In this document: positions 20,139 through 31,440 of the stretch, piece by piece | Numbering within the stretch: the first letter of the stretch is position 1 | Layout: each line of letters begins with the position of its first letter | DNA from: Akanthomyces muscarius | Lineage: Eukaryota > Ascomycota > Sordariomycetes > Hypocreales > Cordycipitaceae | Assembly: GCF_028009165.1 (NCBI RefSeq) | Contig: NW_026611614.1 | Span: forward strand, 1 to 64,000 | Length of the DNA stretch: 64,000 nt | Direction of reading: 5' to 3' | Notes under the pieces: generated by a model | Database searches by the model: none | Seen by the model: the letters and a program-made list of their open reading frames with translations, nothing else | What the model was told of the DNA's origin: nothing | Program-made: the position numbers and the translations under genes

Positions 20139-20593
20139 CGCTTTTGTTGGATCTACTGTAATAAGTTGTTAATGGATGGCCAAGTGAATTGGATCCGATC
20201 GAAACCGTGGTATTATGGCTCTACTACTGTACTACTAGGTCTACTGTGACGATTGATGGGATGCCCCTTTCTCGTTGGGCTGTGCACGGACTTAAAGTAT
20301 GTAATTTCATGAAAACACGAAAATGCGCCTAAAAGGGAAATCACTAGTGGCCGCGGGATGAACCTTGCGTTCTAGTCAGGGTTCGTCAAGGCTAGTGCGG
20401 GTGCGCACGGGTAAAATTGTTGTTTTTCAGCATTTACGCAGTACTCTGCCCACAGTAGTAGTGATAGGTTACCTGTGGACAGTTGTGTTCCGCCTTTACT
20501 GGTCTGATCCATGTATGGCGATAGGTTCGCGGTGTAGATAGCTTGCGGGCTGACCGGCAATGTCGAATCCTCCATATTCTCCGCAGAACGCTT
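20139..20593. other. Intergenic spacer, probable promoter of the 15588-20093 gene
   Basis: Contains no ORF with a recognisable feature. It lies upstream of the minus-strand gene starting at 20093 and downstream of the stop at 20594. No clear TATA box or operator is evident. Confidence 0.4.
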
Positions 20594-23500
20594 CTAGGGG
20601 ACGGCCAGTCGCATGGCGATATCCGGAGCTACGGGATCCGCTACACGGAGGAACGCGTGCCATTGCCGTGAAACATCATGATACATGCGAAGAAGCCCAG
20701 GTTGAAGCTTGTCAGGGAATGCGCCATCCAGGCCGTACGTCGAGTGCCTTTGCATTGGCCGATGGCCGCTCTGCCACGCGAACGCAATGTTGTCATCCCA
20801 TCTAGAAGCCGTCTCGTCATAGCGGTTAAAAGTAGTGGCACCGATAACGTGTTTCTCTACAATGGCTACAGACAGCTGCCGGTAGAGCTGGGCGCCTATA
20901 CCCGGTGGTACTGCAGGTAAGTCCAGAGCGAGCTGCTTGAGGTGCTTTGAGAATGTGGATGTCTTCCATGTGTAACCTGTAGCCGCTGGTGAAAATAGAA
21001 GTGCTTCCTCTTTGTCTGCATGGAGGCAAACACGGCGTAGCATAGACACCGTTGGCTGGATATAGACAAGGTACTGGTATAGAAGCTCACCCAGCCGAGT
21101 AGGCAGGAATCTCGCTACTTGAAACTCGCTATTGGTACTGAGCCGACTTTTCACATGACGAGTGATACAGCAGGCTGACCCTCGGTGGAAAACCACACCT
21201 CGAAGCTGAGAAGATGTGTTGACGCGAAGAAGCGTCAAGAGTTCAGAAATGCGGCTGCCCTGGCCACCATATCCATGGACGGCTATCATTAAATCTTTTA
21301 AAAGCGCATCATGCTTCTCAATGTAGCTTATGACTGCGCGCAGATCCCATCGCCTTGTGCCGTCCCCAATACGGTCTTTTCGTAATAACCCATCTATTGG
21401 CGCGATGCAAGCTCTTTTCACAAGCTGTATGTACGCGCTCGACAACCCGTTGGCGGGGTCTGTCACGAAGGAGTAGCCGGCAGACCTTTCTGAGATTCGG
21501 TCTCGGAGTTCCCGGACCCGCGGTGGAGGAGGTTGCCAGCTGTATAGCAAGTGCTCACTCTGCTTGGCAACCCGTTCGGTCGCTGCAGCCAGGAGGTTAC
21601 GAAACCCGTCCATGGTCAAATGGTGCTTCCCATCCCAGGAGATCTCCTCCCCGTCCTCGCTCCACTCAAAGAGAAACGCAGGGCCATCTGCACGGCTCAG
21701 ACTTATGCCGTACGCCAAGAGGCTGAAAAACTCACCAAGAGGCGCGAGGGTGCCGTCACACATCTTCTCACGTCGCACACGGCAGAGGAGGTCGAGCTGG
21801 CCACGTCTCGGCCGCGCCGGCAGGCCAATATACTCATGGGCCACACGAGGCAGGGTACCTTCTAGAATGATGAGGCGTGCGCAATAGATGAAGCCTGAGA
21901 GGTGCGTTGTATAGGTCGCCGGGCGTGCAAATTCAGCCCCGTTGTCGCCAGAAAGGCCACACACAGCGCTAAAGTAGACGAGCAGCGTGGAGCTTGCTTG
22001 GCCATCGTCGAACTCTTCCATGGCCATGAAAAGACAGAATCGCAGCACAACATCTAGCTGTCGATCTTGCGCAGGCTTCGTAGTAGCCTCCTCCTCCTGG
22101 CCACTCTCCGCGTCAGGATCGCTCACTGGGCTTGCGCGGCCTGACTCCATGTAGGATGAGGGCGGCGTATTCGCCTCCTCCTCATCGTCGCCGTCATCTG
22201 CACTGTCGTCTTGGAAGTCAGAGTCTTCCCTACTGCTGCCATCGCTATCGGAGTCGTGCTCAGACTCGGAGCTGGAACCGCTGAGCAATCCATAGTTCAT
22301 GTCATTGTGCTCTCCCACCCCGGCGGCTGGAGAGAAATTCATTGTATCGTTGACACATGGGTCGGAGGCAGTCCCCGGATCCATTCGGGTCCCATGGAGG
22401 CCGCGTGTGCGGCGGACGCCACCGGTGAACTCGACAGTCCCTGACCACACCGGATCTTCCCATAGCTTCTGTAAAGCCTGGCCCTGCTCAAAGGTAATGC
22501 TCCGTCTCGTTACCGCCTTGGCGGAGGCACGGGGCATGCGCCATAGTCGCAGCCACATGCAGAGACAACGCTTCAGAAGACGCCGATACTGGCGCTCGGA
22601 GCGCTCATGCACGACGAGCTGAAACGGCGCCTTGTATGGTCGGTCGATAAACCTACCACGCAGCCATCGTCGTATGGCCGTGTCGGTATGAGCCACTGTA
22701 TCTGCGCATCGATCAAATAGTCTATCGAGCGCGTGCATGATAGTTTGGAGTCTTGCTTCATCTTGTGCCGGACTTTCCAGTTGGACACAGCCGTACGCAC
22801 CAAGATAGTACGGTCCGTCTGCCGCCGGCGTTTGATACAGTGCAATGAGAAGGCGCCGGTCCGCCTGCGCGAAGAGCGTCTCCCACTGCGTTCGGCGCAT
22901 CCAGTTGCTCACGAGGAGAAGGGAAGGCTGTTCCCGCACCGTTCGAGGAGTAGATTGCGTAGACGACGGTAGAGGCGAAGATAGCGATGTGCTGGTGAGA
23001 CGATGCAGCTCAGCGTCGCAGATCGCCTCGGCCTGCCTATCCAACTCGGCGTCCTTAACAGCCAGGGCCGCCAGGTCGGTTGTGCCAGCAGTCGGGTCGG
23101 CAGACACACGCCAAGCGGCAAGGATGTCACCAGGGAGCCAGCTCTGGAAGTGGATGCCCTCCTGGAGGTGCTCTCGCAGCCACGGTTTGGACGAACGTCT
23201 CGCTGTGATCTCGCGAGGATGCTGCTTCTTCAGGTGTCGGGAGAGGAGGTCTAGGCTTGTGGAGCGAAAGCGGCAATGAGAGCATGAAGCCGCTTTCTGC
23301 ACGGCCAGGTGCGGATGCTGCGGACAGCCATCTTCCCTGGGTGGCAGCTGGCGAGGGTCAGGGAGCTGCAGCGCGTTGATGAGCTTGTTCAAGCCGTGTC
23401 TTGCCTTTCTCGGGATACCATGCTTCTCCCCAAGGTGCCGAGACACACGGTCTTTGTCCGCCTTTAAGGCGAAGCCACATTCGATGCATATAATCGCTAA

Positions 23501-23608
23501 TTCTGGCTGATTGAAGTAGAGGCCGAGTGCAGCCATACGTTGCACGTCCTCGGGTCGCAGCGACCCGCATACCTGGGGCGCCGCCGTTGGGACATCAGGT
23601 CCCCCCAT
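20594..23608 (-). CDS. OrsD-like zinc-finger / tyrosine-recombinase-like protein
   Basis: 1004 aa from ATG 23608. Finger 1 is C41-x2-C44-x13-H58-x4-H63 (CIECGFALK...HLGEKH); finger 2 is CSHC...HLKKQH. This pair and the spacing resemble the OrsD-type domain found in fungal subtelomeric proteins. Residues 400-480 form an acidic Ser-rich linker. The C-terminal third holds R786-I-S-E789, YRQLSVAI, and H949-x8-Y958 (GHRPMQ...TYGLD), the recombinase-like signature. The protein stops shortly after this segment; helicase and CGLP modules are absent. This copy has no frame damage and gives the clearest view of the recombinase-like part. Enzyme activity is inference from motif spacing only. Confidence 0.8.
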   Translation of the reverse strand: MGGPDVPTAAPQVCGSLRPEDVQRMAALGLYFNQPELAIICIECGFALKADKDRVSRHLGEKHGIPRKARHGLNKLINALQLPDPRQLPPREDGCPQHPHLAVQKAASCSHCRFRSTSLDLLSRHLKKQHPREITARRSSKPWLREHLQEGIHFQSWLPGDILAAWRVSADPTAGTTDLAALAVKDAELDRQAEAICDAELHRLTSTSLSSPLPSSTQSTPRTVREQPSLLLVSNWMRRTQWETLFAQADRRLLIALYQTPAADGPYYLGAYGCVQLESPAQDEARLQTIMHALDRLFDRCADTVAHTDTAIRRWLRGRFIDRPYKAPFQLVVHERSERQYRRLLKRCLCMWLRLWRMPRASAKAVTRRSITFEQGQALQKLWEDPVWSGTVEFTGGVRRTRGLHGTRMDPGTASDPCVNDTMNFSPAAGVGEHNDMNYGLLSGSSSESEHDSDSDGSSREDSDFQDDSADDGDDEEEANTPPSSYMESGRASPVSDPDAESGQEEEATTKPAQDRQLDVVLRFCLFMAMEEFDDGQASSTLLVYFSAVCGLSGDNGAEFARPATYTTHLSGFIYCARLIILEGTLPRVAHEYIGLPARPRRGQLDLLCRVRREKMCDGTLAPLGEFFSLLAYGISLSRADGPAFLFEWSEDGEEISWDGKHHLTMDGFRNLLAAATERVAKQSEHLLYSWQPPPPRVRELRDRISERSAGYSFVTDPANGLSSAYIQLVKRACIAPIDGLLRKDRIGDGTRRWDLRAVISYIEKHDALLKDLMIAVHGYGGQGSRISELLTLLRVNTSSQLRGVVFHRGSACCITRHVKSRLSTNSEFQVARFLPTRLGELLYQYLVYIQPTVSMLRRVCLHADKEEALLFSPAATGYTWKTSTFSKHLKQLALDLPAVPPGIGAQLYRQLSVAIVEKHVIGATTFNRYDETASRWDDNIAFAWQSGHRPMQRHSTYGLDGAFPDKLQPGLLRMYHDVSRQWHAFLRVADPVAPDIAMRLAVP

Positions 23609-24390
23609 AGCGCTAGAGGGGGCCCGCTAACTTTCCTCCCTTGAACCCCGAGCGAGTAGCAGACCGAGCCTACTTGCAGGACGGAGCGGGAAGAAGCGAG
23701 CCACATGTAGAAGAAGCTTACAGACAGTAAAACAAGGGAATTTGCAAAGGAGAAGCAGTGGCCGCGTAGCATATACTATAAAGCACCTCTACGGCAATCT
23801 TAATTTCACACGCGTTTGAGTACACTCGTACGCGTGCAGGCCGACCTGGGCGCTCCGCGGCCTGCGCATCACTGTATGGTGTCGTCTGATTGGCTGCCTA
23901 CGGTTTTGGGAACGGGCCCCGTTTCGAGTGCTTTGGGACGCGTCTCGCGCACCAGGGTGGCCATTTGGGGGAAACGGGGCCCGTTCCCGAACTGATCTGG
24001 GCAGGGGTCGACGCACGTAGTTGATTGGGCGAAAAGCGGGAACGGGCCCCGTTCCGGTAGACAATACTTGAGTAGTCCATGGTTGACTTGCTTTACATCG
24101 CTCGCTGCACGCTGCGAAGGATATCCCGCCTCTACCCGGGGCCACAGTGGAAGTCAGGCCAAGTTCACACGCAAGTGCCAGAAGACTAGCAGCCTCTCCC
24201 ACCTGTGTTGAGGAAGACCGCGTCTGAATCTAGTACGGTCGGCCAAATAAGGCGCAAGTGAGGACACCGAAGCAATAGCAGGCGGCGACATTGTCGACAT
24301 CACGTCCCCGTCAAACTAAACAAGAACCAGGTTACCAGGGCCGTTTGGCCAATTTTCCTTGCTCACCGCCTAGATAGCGGCGAATTTTAA
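23609..24390. other. Intergenic region with three GC-rich palindromes
   Basis: No supported gene; open frames here are short and unconserved. It holds the palindromic elements listed separately and is the upstream region of the gene starting at 23608. Confidence 0.5.
23908..24055. promoter_or_regulatory. Triplicated near-palindrome GGAACGGGCCCCGTTTC
   Basis: Three copies: 23908-23925, 23971-23988 (inverted) and 24038-24055. Core GAACGGGCCCCGTT reads nearly the same on both strands. They lie 300-450 bp upstream of the ATG at 23608, spaced about 63-67 bp. This may be a binding site array, or a decayed repeat. Regulatory function is inferred. Confidence 0.45.
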
Positions 24391-24525
24391 ATGGTCAGCT
24401 ATGGGTATGCCTTGACGAAAGAGCAGATCCAGGATGCCGAGGAGGAAATCTCGCGGGAGGAATCCACATACAGATTCGCTAGACAAGTGGACAGGCCATC
24501 CATCGGGCGTCAGTTAACCAACTAA
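24391..24525 (+). CDS. 44-codon relic resembling a helix-turn-helix transposase N-terminus
   Basis: ATG 24391 to TAA 24525. The short product has LTKEQIQDAEEEI followed by YRFARQVDRPSIGRQL, a pattern like the psq-type helix-turn-helix at the start of pogo-family transposases. No downstream transposase follows, so at best it is a fragment. It could be chance. Confidence 0.3.
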   Translation: MVSYGYALTKEQIQDAEEEISREESTYRFARQVDRPSIGRQLTN

Positions 24526-24726
24526 ACAAAAGCCCGACCAATATCGGCCTCTCGTCGACGTAAGGGTTCGTTGGTTCCAACATCAGCTTAGTCGACTGGT
24601 CTGGGCGAGGTCACGGCGGCAGCGTCGGCCGCGTCGGCCGCGTCGGTAGTCGCGACGCCTCATGAACTTGTCACGCGGGAGTAGCGGTACATGGAAGTAG
24701 TATTAGCAAATCGTATGTTCTTCGCT
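24526..24726. other. Spacer with GCGTCGGCC triplicate
   Basis: 3' flank of the 24727-30170 gene, with three GCGTCGGCC-like units at about 24622-24648. Nothing else seen. Confidence 0.4.
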
Positions 24727-27700
24727 CTATAGACTTGCGTCACTATTGTCGCTTTCAGCACCGGCAGTGCTGTTCCCACTGCTGCGCTCTATGTCTTCGT
24801 CTTCGTCCGCGCTCTCGTCACCCTCGTGTAGAGCCCTATCGTCAACATATCTATACGTCTGAGGTGCTTCTGCTTGGTCTAGAAATTCGAAAAGTAGCCT
24901 ATCATCACCTGACCCGTTATGCATGCTCTTGATTTCTTCTAAGAGTCTAAGTTTGGTGATAATCAGGCTCCGTTTACCTGAAGGGTCCTCAAAGAGCTGC
25001 TCAATAACGTTAACAAATTCTTGGAGACGGCATAGCTCACCACGGGCTTGGGCAGACGGCGGTTCGGTGAGCAGAGGCATGGCACCAACGGCAGCTCGGC
25101 TGGCGTGCCGCAGAAAATTCAGGACAGGTAGTGTGGGCAGGATCACGGTCGGCGTCGCCCCCCCATGCGGCGAACCACTCTCGACCGGCACCTCCCACAG
25201 CTGAAGGTCGATCGAATCCGGATCATTGAAGTTCCAGAAGCCAGATGGTGGACTCCCTGGCAAGCTCAAGTGCCGAGGTCCGGCCACCGGCAAGAGACAT
25301 GCAAAGCACCTTTGAAGATCACCAGCCAGGCGCACCACCGTATCCAATGGTTGGCGAGCTACCCAGCCTGTTGTTATGGACAGTCCGCGCACCGCGCGGA
25401 AACTTTGGACGAGCTCTGCATTTCTATAGTGAAGCGCCTGATATGCTCTTTTCCACTTCGGTGAAAGAGGGAAAGCCGTTTTTTTTATCTAGACGTTCGC
25501 GTCTTAGTATAATGCTGAATCTACTCATGACCATCTACGTACCTCGAACGTGTCCGCTAAGTACCGGTATGGGTTGATGAGGGGAGCCCAGAATTGTATG
25601 CGAAAGAATGTTGGCAGATGGTTATAGCAGCAGCTCCGTCCGTGGCTTACGCTCATCTCTTTCGTCCGGTCTGGATTGAACATGACGGTGATGTAGCGAC
25701 CAATGGTGTCCCGAAACAGGTTGCCAAATGGGACCGCGTCCGGGTGGCGCGCTGCGTTGTATAGATCGCGTAGTCGCTCGTAGAAGACCCGGAACGCGTT
25801 CCCGGCCCATGTCACTTTGTTCGGCGTCTCGAACAGTGTGTCGAACACGTTTCTGCTCCATAGCTGCTCTTTGGGAGCCCGTTTTGCCATCCAGTTTGGT
25901 AGGCCCGTAGGGAGGTGTGGTGTGCTGTCCGGCGTCCCTGCGAGCTGCCGAATCTCCCACGCCTCGTCCAGAATATCCAGTATAGTATGCGGGGTGACCA
26001 TGCGCCCAGTAGGAGTTTGAATGGACTCGAGAGCTGTCGCGAGCGAGTTTGGTCCATTGGGATACTTACGCCGTATTTGGCTGTTCTTTACTTGGTCGTA
26101 TTCCTCCAATGCCTTACGCCAATACAGCAACAGCTTGCTCAGCATGTGGAGCCCGTATTCTCTTGCCACCTCCTGCGCTGCAATGTGAACCGCCGTTTTT
26201 TCGTCCGTTATGGCTATGTGTAAGCTGGCTCGGTCGTGTTCGCGTAGATGTGCTGCTTTGAGCATTAGGTCTTCGATGATGTACGCAGCCGACACGTTAC
26301 TACACGCAAAAGCCCGGACACTAGACTGGGCTGCCCATTCCGGGTGCAGAGGATTGCGAGGTATGTACAATTGCAGCAGCTTCGGAATGGACAGGTGACC
26401 GTGCATCCAATCGAGCTGGTCTAGTCTGAGCCAGAGAAAGCCTAAGTCGCAGACCGTTTCGCGTAGGCCGAGTCCACGTCGTGTGTACTGGACACGCCGT
26501 CCATCTTTGATCTGCTTCAATCGCCATTGGTTCTCCCATATCCATTTGTCGGCGAAGTAGTCCCTATCGCTATTTAAGGACGACACGAGCAGTCGCAGAA
26601 AAAGCTCGGCGGTATAGAAGCACACGAGTGACCGTGAGCTCCGCTTGGCATGGGAGGATGCCTCGTCTTTCTCGCCGCTTTTAGCGAAAATATAGTCGAG
26701 TGGTTTGACAAACCGGCGCGCCATGGTGCAGACAAAGTCATTCACGTCTGCTGTTGGCAACACCCAAAAAGGCTTATGCTCAAGATCTCCCACGGACGTA
26801 CAAGAGGCACCACCTACAGTTTGGTGGTCTAAAGTCCCGTCCTGCTCCCCTCGGTTAAACTTACCACCATGAAGCATCGTGAGAATGGCGTCAAGCCGAA
26901 ACATGATCTCTTTGCGGACGGCGTACCCGTTCGTGGGCGCGTCGTGGTCTGCTACAGCATCAAGATGGCGTTTATTGGCTTCCCACGCCCCCACCAGCTT
27001 CCGCCTCTGTGGCGCCCCGGTAATGGCGCTGGCACGGTCATGGCCCGCAGTGAAAACATCTTTCATCATGGTGTCTGTCAGTGCCAGGGCTGCAAGCGAA
27101 GGCGCGGCAAACGGCCGGTAATCACTGGCAATGACAGAGAATCGTTCTTTATCACAGTTGTACGCCTTCGCATGGACGACACCTAGTTTTGGACAGCTGG
27201 GGTGGCCAGGGTCGGTTGGTTGGGGCACACGCGCCGCCACACTTCGCACTTTGGCGTCGTAGGTAGCCGCATCACGAAGGTGGTACGTGCGAAAGTACTC
27301 GGACTGGAGCCCCATATCTAGCGAAATGTCTCGAAGATCAGCGTGAAATTTCTCTAGACATCGTTTCTTCCACAAAAGTGTGACGGGGACTTCGTCCCGA
27401 CCCTCTGTGGTGGACGCCGTGGCCAGATCGCGGAGCCCGATATCCAACCAGCAGGACCGGAAGTCGAGGAACATCGGGTTGAGTGCGCGCATCAAATTGC
27501 TCACAAAAAGGTCCAAGGACTGACCAAGAGTCGGCTGCGCAAAGCTGTTCTTAGTGTCATGGACCTGGAATAACAGTTTGGGGTTCTGGAAGTAGGCGAA
27601 TGCAGATGCGCCGTTTATGACGGAAATCCTGATTTGAGCGCATCTTGCCTGGAAGGCCTGCCAAAATTCGCCAAGGTACTGCCCTGGAACGGTGTAGCGT

Positions 27701-28289
27701 AAGTGGGCGGCACGAGAGCTGTCGTCTGCCGACCAGCGGTCCGTCGCTGGTTTCTCCTGATAGGATTTGCACTTGGCATTGGCGATGGCAAATGTGGAAG
27801 GCATTTCTTGTCGAAACAAAGCCGGTAGCGTGGACTGGACGGCTGGCAAGATAGCACCGTTCACCAGTTCCTCCTGGCGCGCGAGCGACAGGGTGTAGGG
27901 AGACTTGGCGGCACGTTGCTGTCGTGCTCGCTGTGGCTTTACCGGCTTGCCATCGTTGGTGTTGGGGAAAAAGACAAACACGTCCATAGGAATGCCGCCG
28001 GCGACGAACGAACCGAGCAGCGTGTGTCGTGTGTGGCCCAGGTCGACGCCATGCGGCGCGATGATCTGATTCCCCGCGATGGACCGCGTATAGGGCGGGT
28101 TGAAGGAGAGCCGGAATGAGTTGTTGTCAGGCCGGATGGCGGCGAGGCTTGTGGGGCCGAGCCAAATACTGTCCACATCCCATGCTCTCGTGATGCGCAC
28201 GTCGTGTATGCGGATGTCGCACTCCGACTTGGACAGCGACAGCGATGCTGGTGGTTGGGCAAGAAGTGACTGCCATTGTCGACCCTCGG
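24727..28289 (-). pseudogene. 3' part of a large unknown subtelomeric gene (two exons)
   Basis: Two open frames join cleanly. The 891-codon frame ends in FEVRRWS and stop, but a GTACGT donor sits after the Glu codon at 25543, and CTAG at 25489-25492 is an acceptor. Removing 25489-25542 (54 bp) continues the frame in phase into the 221-codon frame ending at 24727, whose tail is acidic and Ser-rich. Upstream the frame stays open to the solo LTR at 28290. I do not recognise the protein. Visible segments include PHGVDLGHTRHTLLGSF near the start and a helical, Leu/Arg-rich second half. No signal peptide or membrane segment is apparent. Excising the LTR and one target duplication restores frame with 28710-30170 to a protein of about 1654 aa. 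Confidence 0.72.
25489..25542 (-). other. Predicted 54-bp intron
   Basis: Donor GTACGT, acceptor TCTAG, internal ATACTAAG as a possible branch site. Its removal joins two open frames in phase 0, which would be unlikely by chance given the stop codons on either side. Confidence 0.75.
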
Positions 28290-28709
28290 TGTTACGAACC
28301 AGAATGCACGCAAGGCAGACCGGGGAAGCGGCCCAAGGAGCGACCAGACGGGCGCCTGCAGGTCGCCCGATTAGGATGCTAAGTCACGTGACTGGATCAC
28401 CGTGGATCACGGTGAGCCAGCAGCGATCCAAGGTAGCATCTTCATCGGATGGATCACTCAGGATCACTGGTGATCCAAGTGATCCAAGGAATACAATAGA
28501 GAGATAGACGGGTACTTAAGGAGGAGGTATTCCAGTAGCTAGGTAGTCTAGATCTCTATTGATCAATCTAAGCAATAGTTTCACTATTGAGAGTTCTACT
28601 CTTAACGAACGCCTACGATACTGCTCAACGTGCTACCCTGTAGCTTCAAGCCTGACTTACTCTCTAAGAAACAGACCTACTGTGACTTAGTAAATAAGCC
28701 ATCGTTACA
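28290..28709. mobile_element. Solo LTR (420 bp), copia-type size, with 5-bp target duplication
   Basis: Begins TGTTACGA and ends TCGTTACA, near-perfect inverted ends with TG...CA. It is flanked by CTCGG at 28285-28289 and 28710-28714. A related copy of the last 200 or so bases is at about 58436-58660. It interrupts the gene 24727-30170 and supplies the stop codon used by the upstream ORF. A GGATCAC-rich segment lies at 28393-28485. The family (Ty1/copia or other) is not proven without internal sequence. Confidence 0.9.
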
Positions 28710-30170
28710 CTCGGTTCGCTCGTGCTGCGGTTCCAGTGCAGGCTCGAGCCTATCTCGGATCCACTGTGTCATTTCCTGTATGGAAAAGCAGTCCCGGTCT
28801 ACATCAGGCGACTGCTGATGGGGCTCTTGACCTATATGCTCCGTCAGCTCTGCAGATATGTTGGTATGTAGAGGATACATACAAGCGCAGCGACCAGACA
28901 GCATCTCTTGGAATATGCGCAGGTAGGCATCGGATTGACGTGAGAGAAAGGTACGACCGGCGGTAGACTCAGCCGACTCAATGGCGGCAACAATCTCATC
29001 AAGAGGATGGGGAGCAACGGATGATGCTGACCCAGCTTCAGTGGGTAGTGCGTGCTGAGGTCCGTCTGGAGAGGACAAAGTCTCGACGCACGGCGTAGAA
29101 TCGTCCCCAACATACCCCTCCACACTGAGATCCCAACTCTCATCCGACACAAACAAGCCGGACTCATCTCTCGCACTGCATTCTGGCTCAGAATGGTTGT
29201 CTTGGTGCTCACCCGCGCAGTCGCTGACCGTCTCGTTCACGTTTTTCGTCTCGTCGGCGGCGGACGGGTGGTCGCGTTCTTCCTCGTCATTCTCTGCGGT
29301 GGTACCAAAAAAGGTCTCGCCCGTCGACACAACAATCACCGATCGTACAAGCGTGGCGTCCGCTCCATTAGCTTCCTCTGCAGTGTGCTCATCGCCCGGG
29401 TCGGGCGGGTCGGCCGCTGTGGGGAAGGTCGCACTTGTCGATTCGACTGGCGGTTCAATCGGAGCGGGTGACAGGATACGCACTTGACTCTGGGGTGTGT
29501 TTGCCTCGTCGATGTGCTCCTGCCAGCGCGTAATGCGCTGCCTGGCCCTGTGTTGCTGGACTCGACGGGTGGAGGAAGATGTTTTGGTCGCCGACAGTGT
29601 AGGTGGAGCGTCTTCACCTCGCTTATCCGGGATAGAGACACTGCCAGTAGCAGGCCGTAGAGCAAGGCAAACAGGTGCGCTCTTCACCGTTGTTTTCTCG
29701 TGCTCTCTTGAGACTTTCGTTGTTTGGTCTGAGAGGAAGGCGTTCGGCGTAGGGCTCTTGCGCTCACGGAGGTTGTATCGTTGCTCGGGTGCTGTCAGAC
29801 ATGGTGGACTCTGCCTCGTCAAGTCAGGTGCTTCAACGCGGCCTAAAGCAGCACTATGAAGACCATATGTCTCGCATGACTTTTGAAGTTGATCCTTCGA
29901 ACGGCTTTGTTGGTCTTGCCGTTGACCATCGTCGGTGTCTAGGACATTGTCTTGTCCGGCATGTGTTGACGCCGCGTTGTCTCTGATCTGCTCTTCAGCA
30001 TGATCGACTGTGTCTATAATGCTGATGGCAGGTTCTTGCGCCACCTCGGCAATGGTTTGGTCTCGTCTTGCTTGGGTGGCGGCTTGTCGTCGACGGAGTG
30101 ACCGCTGTCTCTCCAATTCCCGCCGAAGTTGTTGCTCTTCGGAGGTGAGACTCACTTTTCGCCGCGTCAT
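28677..30170 (-). pseudogene. 5' part of the large unknown gene, truncated by the solo LTR
   Basis: ATG 30170. The 497-codon frame starts with a basic, coiled-coil-like stretch (MTRRKVSLTSEEQQLRRELE), followed by a long low-complexity acidic, Ser/Thr-rich region, which suggests a nuclear or disordered N-terminus. The last ten or so codons and the stop come from the LTR (28709 downwards), so the genuine coding part is 28710-30170. Reading on past the LTR and one CTCGG copy continues in frame into the 3' part. The product may still be translated as a truncated protein. Confidence 0.7.
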
Positions 30171-30977
30171 GGCAATCCTTCAAATCACGTAGTTGGGTAC
30201 CTGTATACACGTTTTATTTTCAAACTTGGTTATTATTATAGCAAGAGAGCATAGAGATAGCTGTGTTGGGTCCTATTGCAACCGCATCCTTCTATCTAGG
30301 GTAGAGCCCCTGGGCGCAGACAGGAAAGAATGTGCGACGACACCACCGCTTGGCCATTGTTGTCTCTTTCCACCCCCTATTCTGCGCCTGTACACTCGCC
30401 GTACAAAGAACGAGCGGGTGCAGTGTGGTAACGCGTCGCAGTTGAACAGATCATCTCTTCTTTGTTTACACATGGCCGTCACAATCACACGAGGCTGAGC
30501 TATGGACAAGGGGTCCGACCGAGCATTTCGACCAACGGGAGGTACTGTGGCTTTGACAGGGGTACCGACCATCCATTTCCATGGTCTGCATTGGCTGCCT
30601 TGCCCTTGGTGGGGAAAACGCGCTCGTTAGGAGCCGGGATGTGTAACGCTGCGGCCCGTGCCGTATCGCAGCTTGATATCTGCGTCGTCTCGAGCCAGAT
30701 CTGCTTCTGCTCCATCCTACCGCACGTTAACAGGAAGATGGCATGCGCAATCCGGAATACCACTGATTTGCAGTCTAAAATCTTCGTAGAGCCGACCAAA
30801 ATGTCCATTACAATCTGCTACAGTCAGCTATCAACTTTTTAGAGCGTGCATCCTTACCGCCCGTTCGCTGTTCCCACCTCTTGCTCTTACTCTTGCTAGT
30901 CACTTCACTTTTTTTTCTGCCAAGTTTTTTTCTATTTGCTATCCAACTGTCTAACCCGACCCCAAACCGCCCCCTAA
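30171..30977. other. Intergenic, no supported gene
   Basis: Upstream region of the gene starting at 30170. Several 100-125 codon frames occur on both strands but lack recognisable domains and overlap each other. The last 100 bases are T-rich and lead into the LINE fragment. Confidence 0.45.
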
Positions 30978-31273
30978 TCTAGCGCCCTCTATTAGCTAGA
31001 ACACACACTCTAGCGCCTCAAGCAGCTAGAACACACACTCTAGCGCCTCTATCAGCTAGAACACACATCTTAGCACCTTCCACAGCTAGAACACATATTC
31101 TAGCACCCTCCCTCCACCTACCCTACACTACCTCCTACCCTATACTACCTACCCTATACTCTCTTTCTTAGGACACTCTCCTTTTTACTTTCTTTCTTTA
31201 CTATTACTTTCTCTAAATGTATTATTAGAAAATTCCCGAGCGAGCTAGCTTAGATAACTCAATTTACAGTGTC
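30978..31273 (+). mobile_element. Third, 5'-truncated copy of the telomeric LINE (296 bp)
   Basis: Matches 6993-7288 with a constant offset and no indel seen, all in the 3' untranslated region. It ends TTACAGTGTC and is followed directly by CTAACCCTAACCCT. It lies 31 kb from the present end, so it marks a former telomere or a block moved with its telomere junction. Confidence 0.95.
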
Positions 31274-31287
31274 TAACCCTAACCCTA
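31274..31287. repeat. Internal telomere repeat after LINE fragment
   Basis: CTAACCCTAACCCT, in the same orientation as the chromosome terminus, abutting the 3' end of the truncated LINE. Confidence 0.92.
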
Positions 31288-31440
31288 TTGCTGCGCGTAC
31301 TTGGCTTCATTGGCTTGTTTGGTTTGCCGGGCCTCGCGGGTATTGCTGCGCGTACTTGGCTTTATCGGGTTGTTTGGTTTGTTGGGCCTCGTGGGTATTG
31401 CTGCGCGTACTTGGCTTCATTGGCTTGTTCGGTTTGTTTC
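31288..31440. repeat. 55-bp minisatellite, about 2.8 units
   Basis: Units beginning TTGCTGCGCGTACTTGGCTT at 31288, 31343 and 31398. Like the 27-bp array at 7990, it follows directly after LINE end plus telomere repeats, with an A-poor plus strand. Confidence 0.88.
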
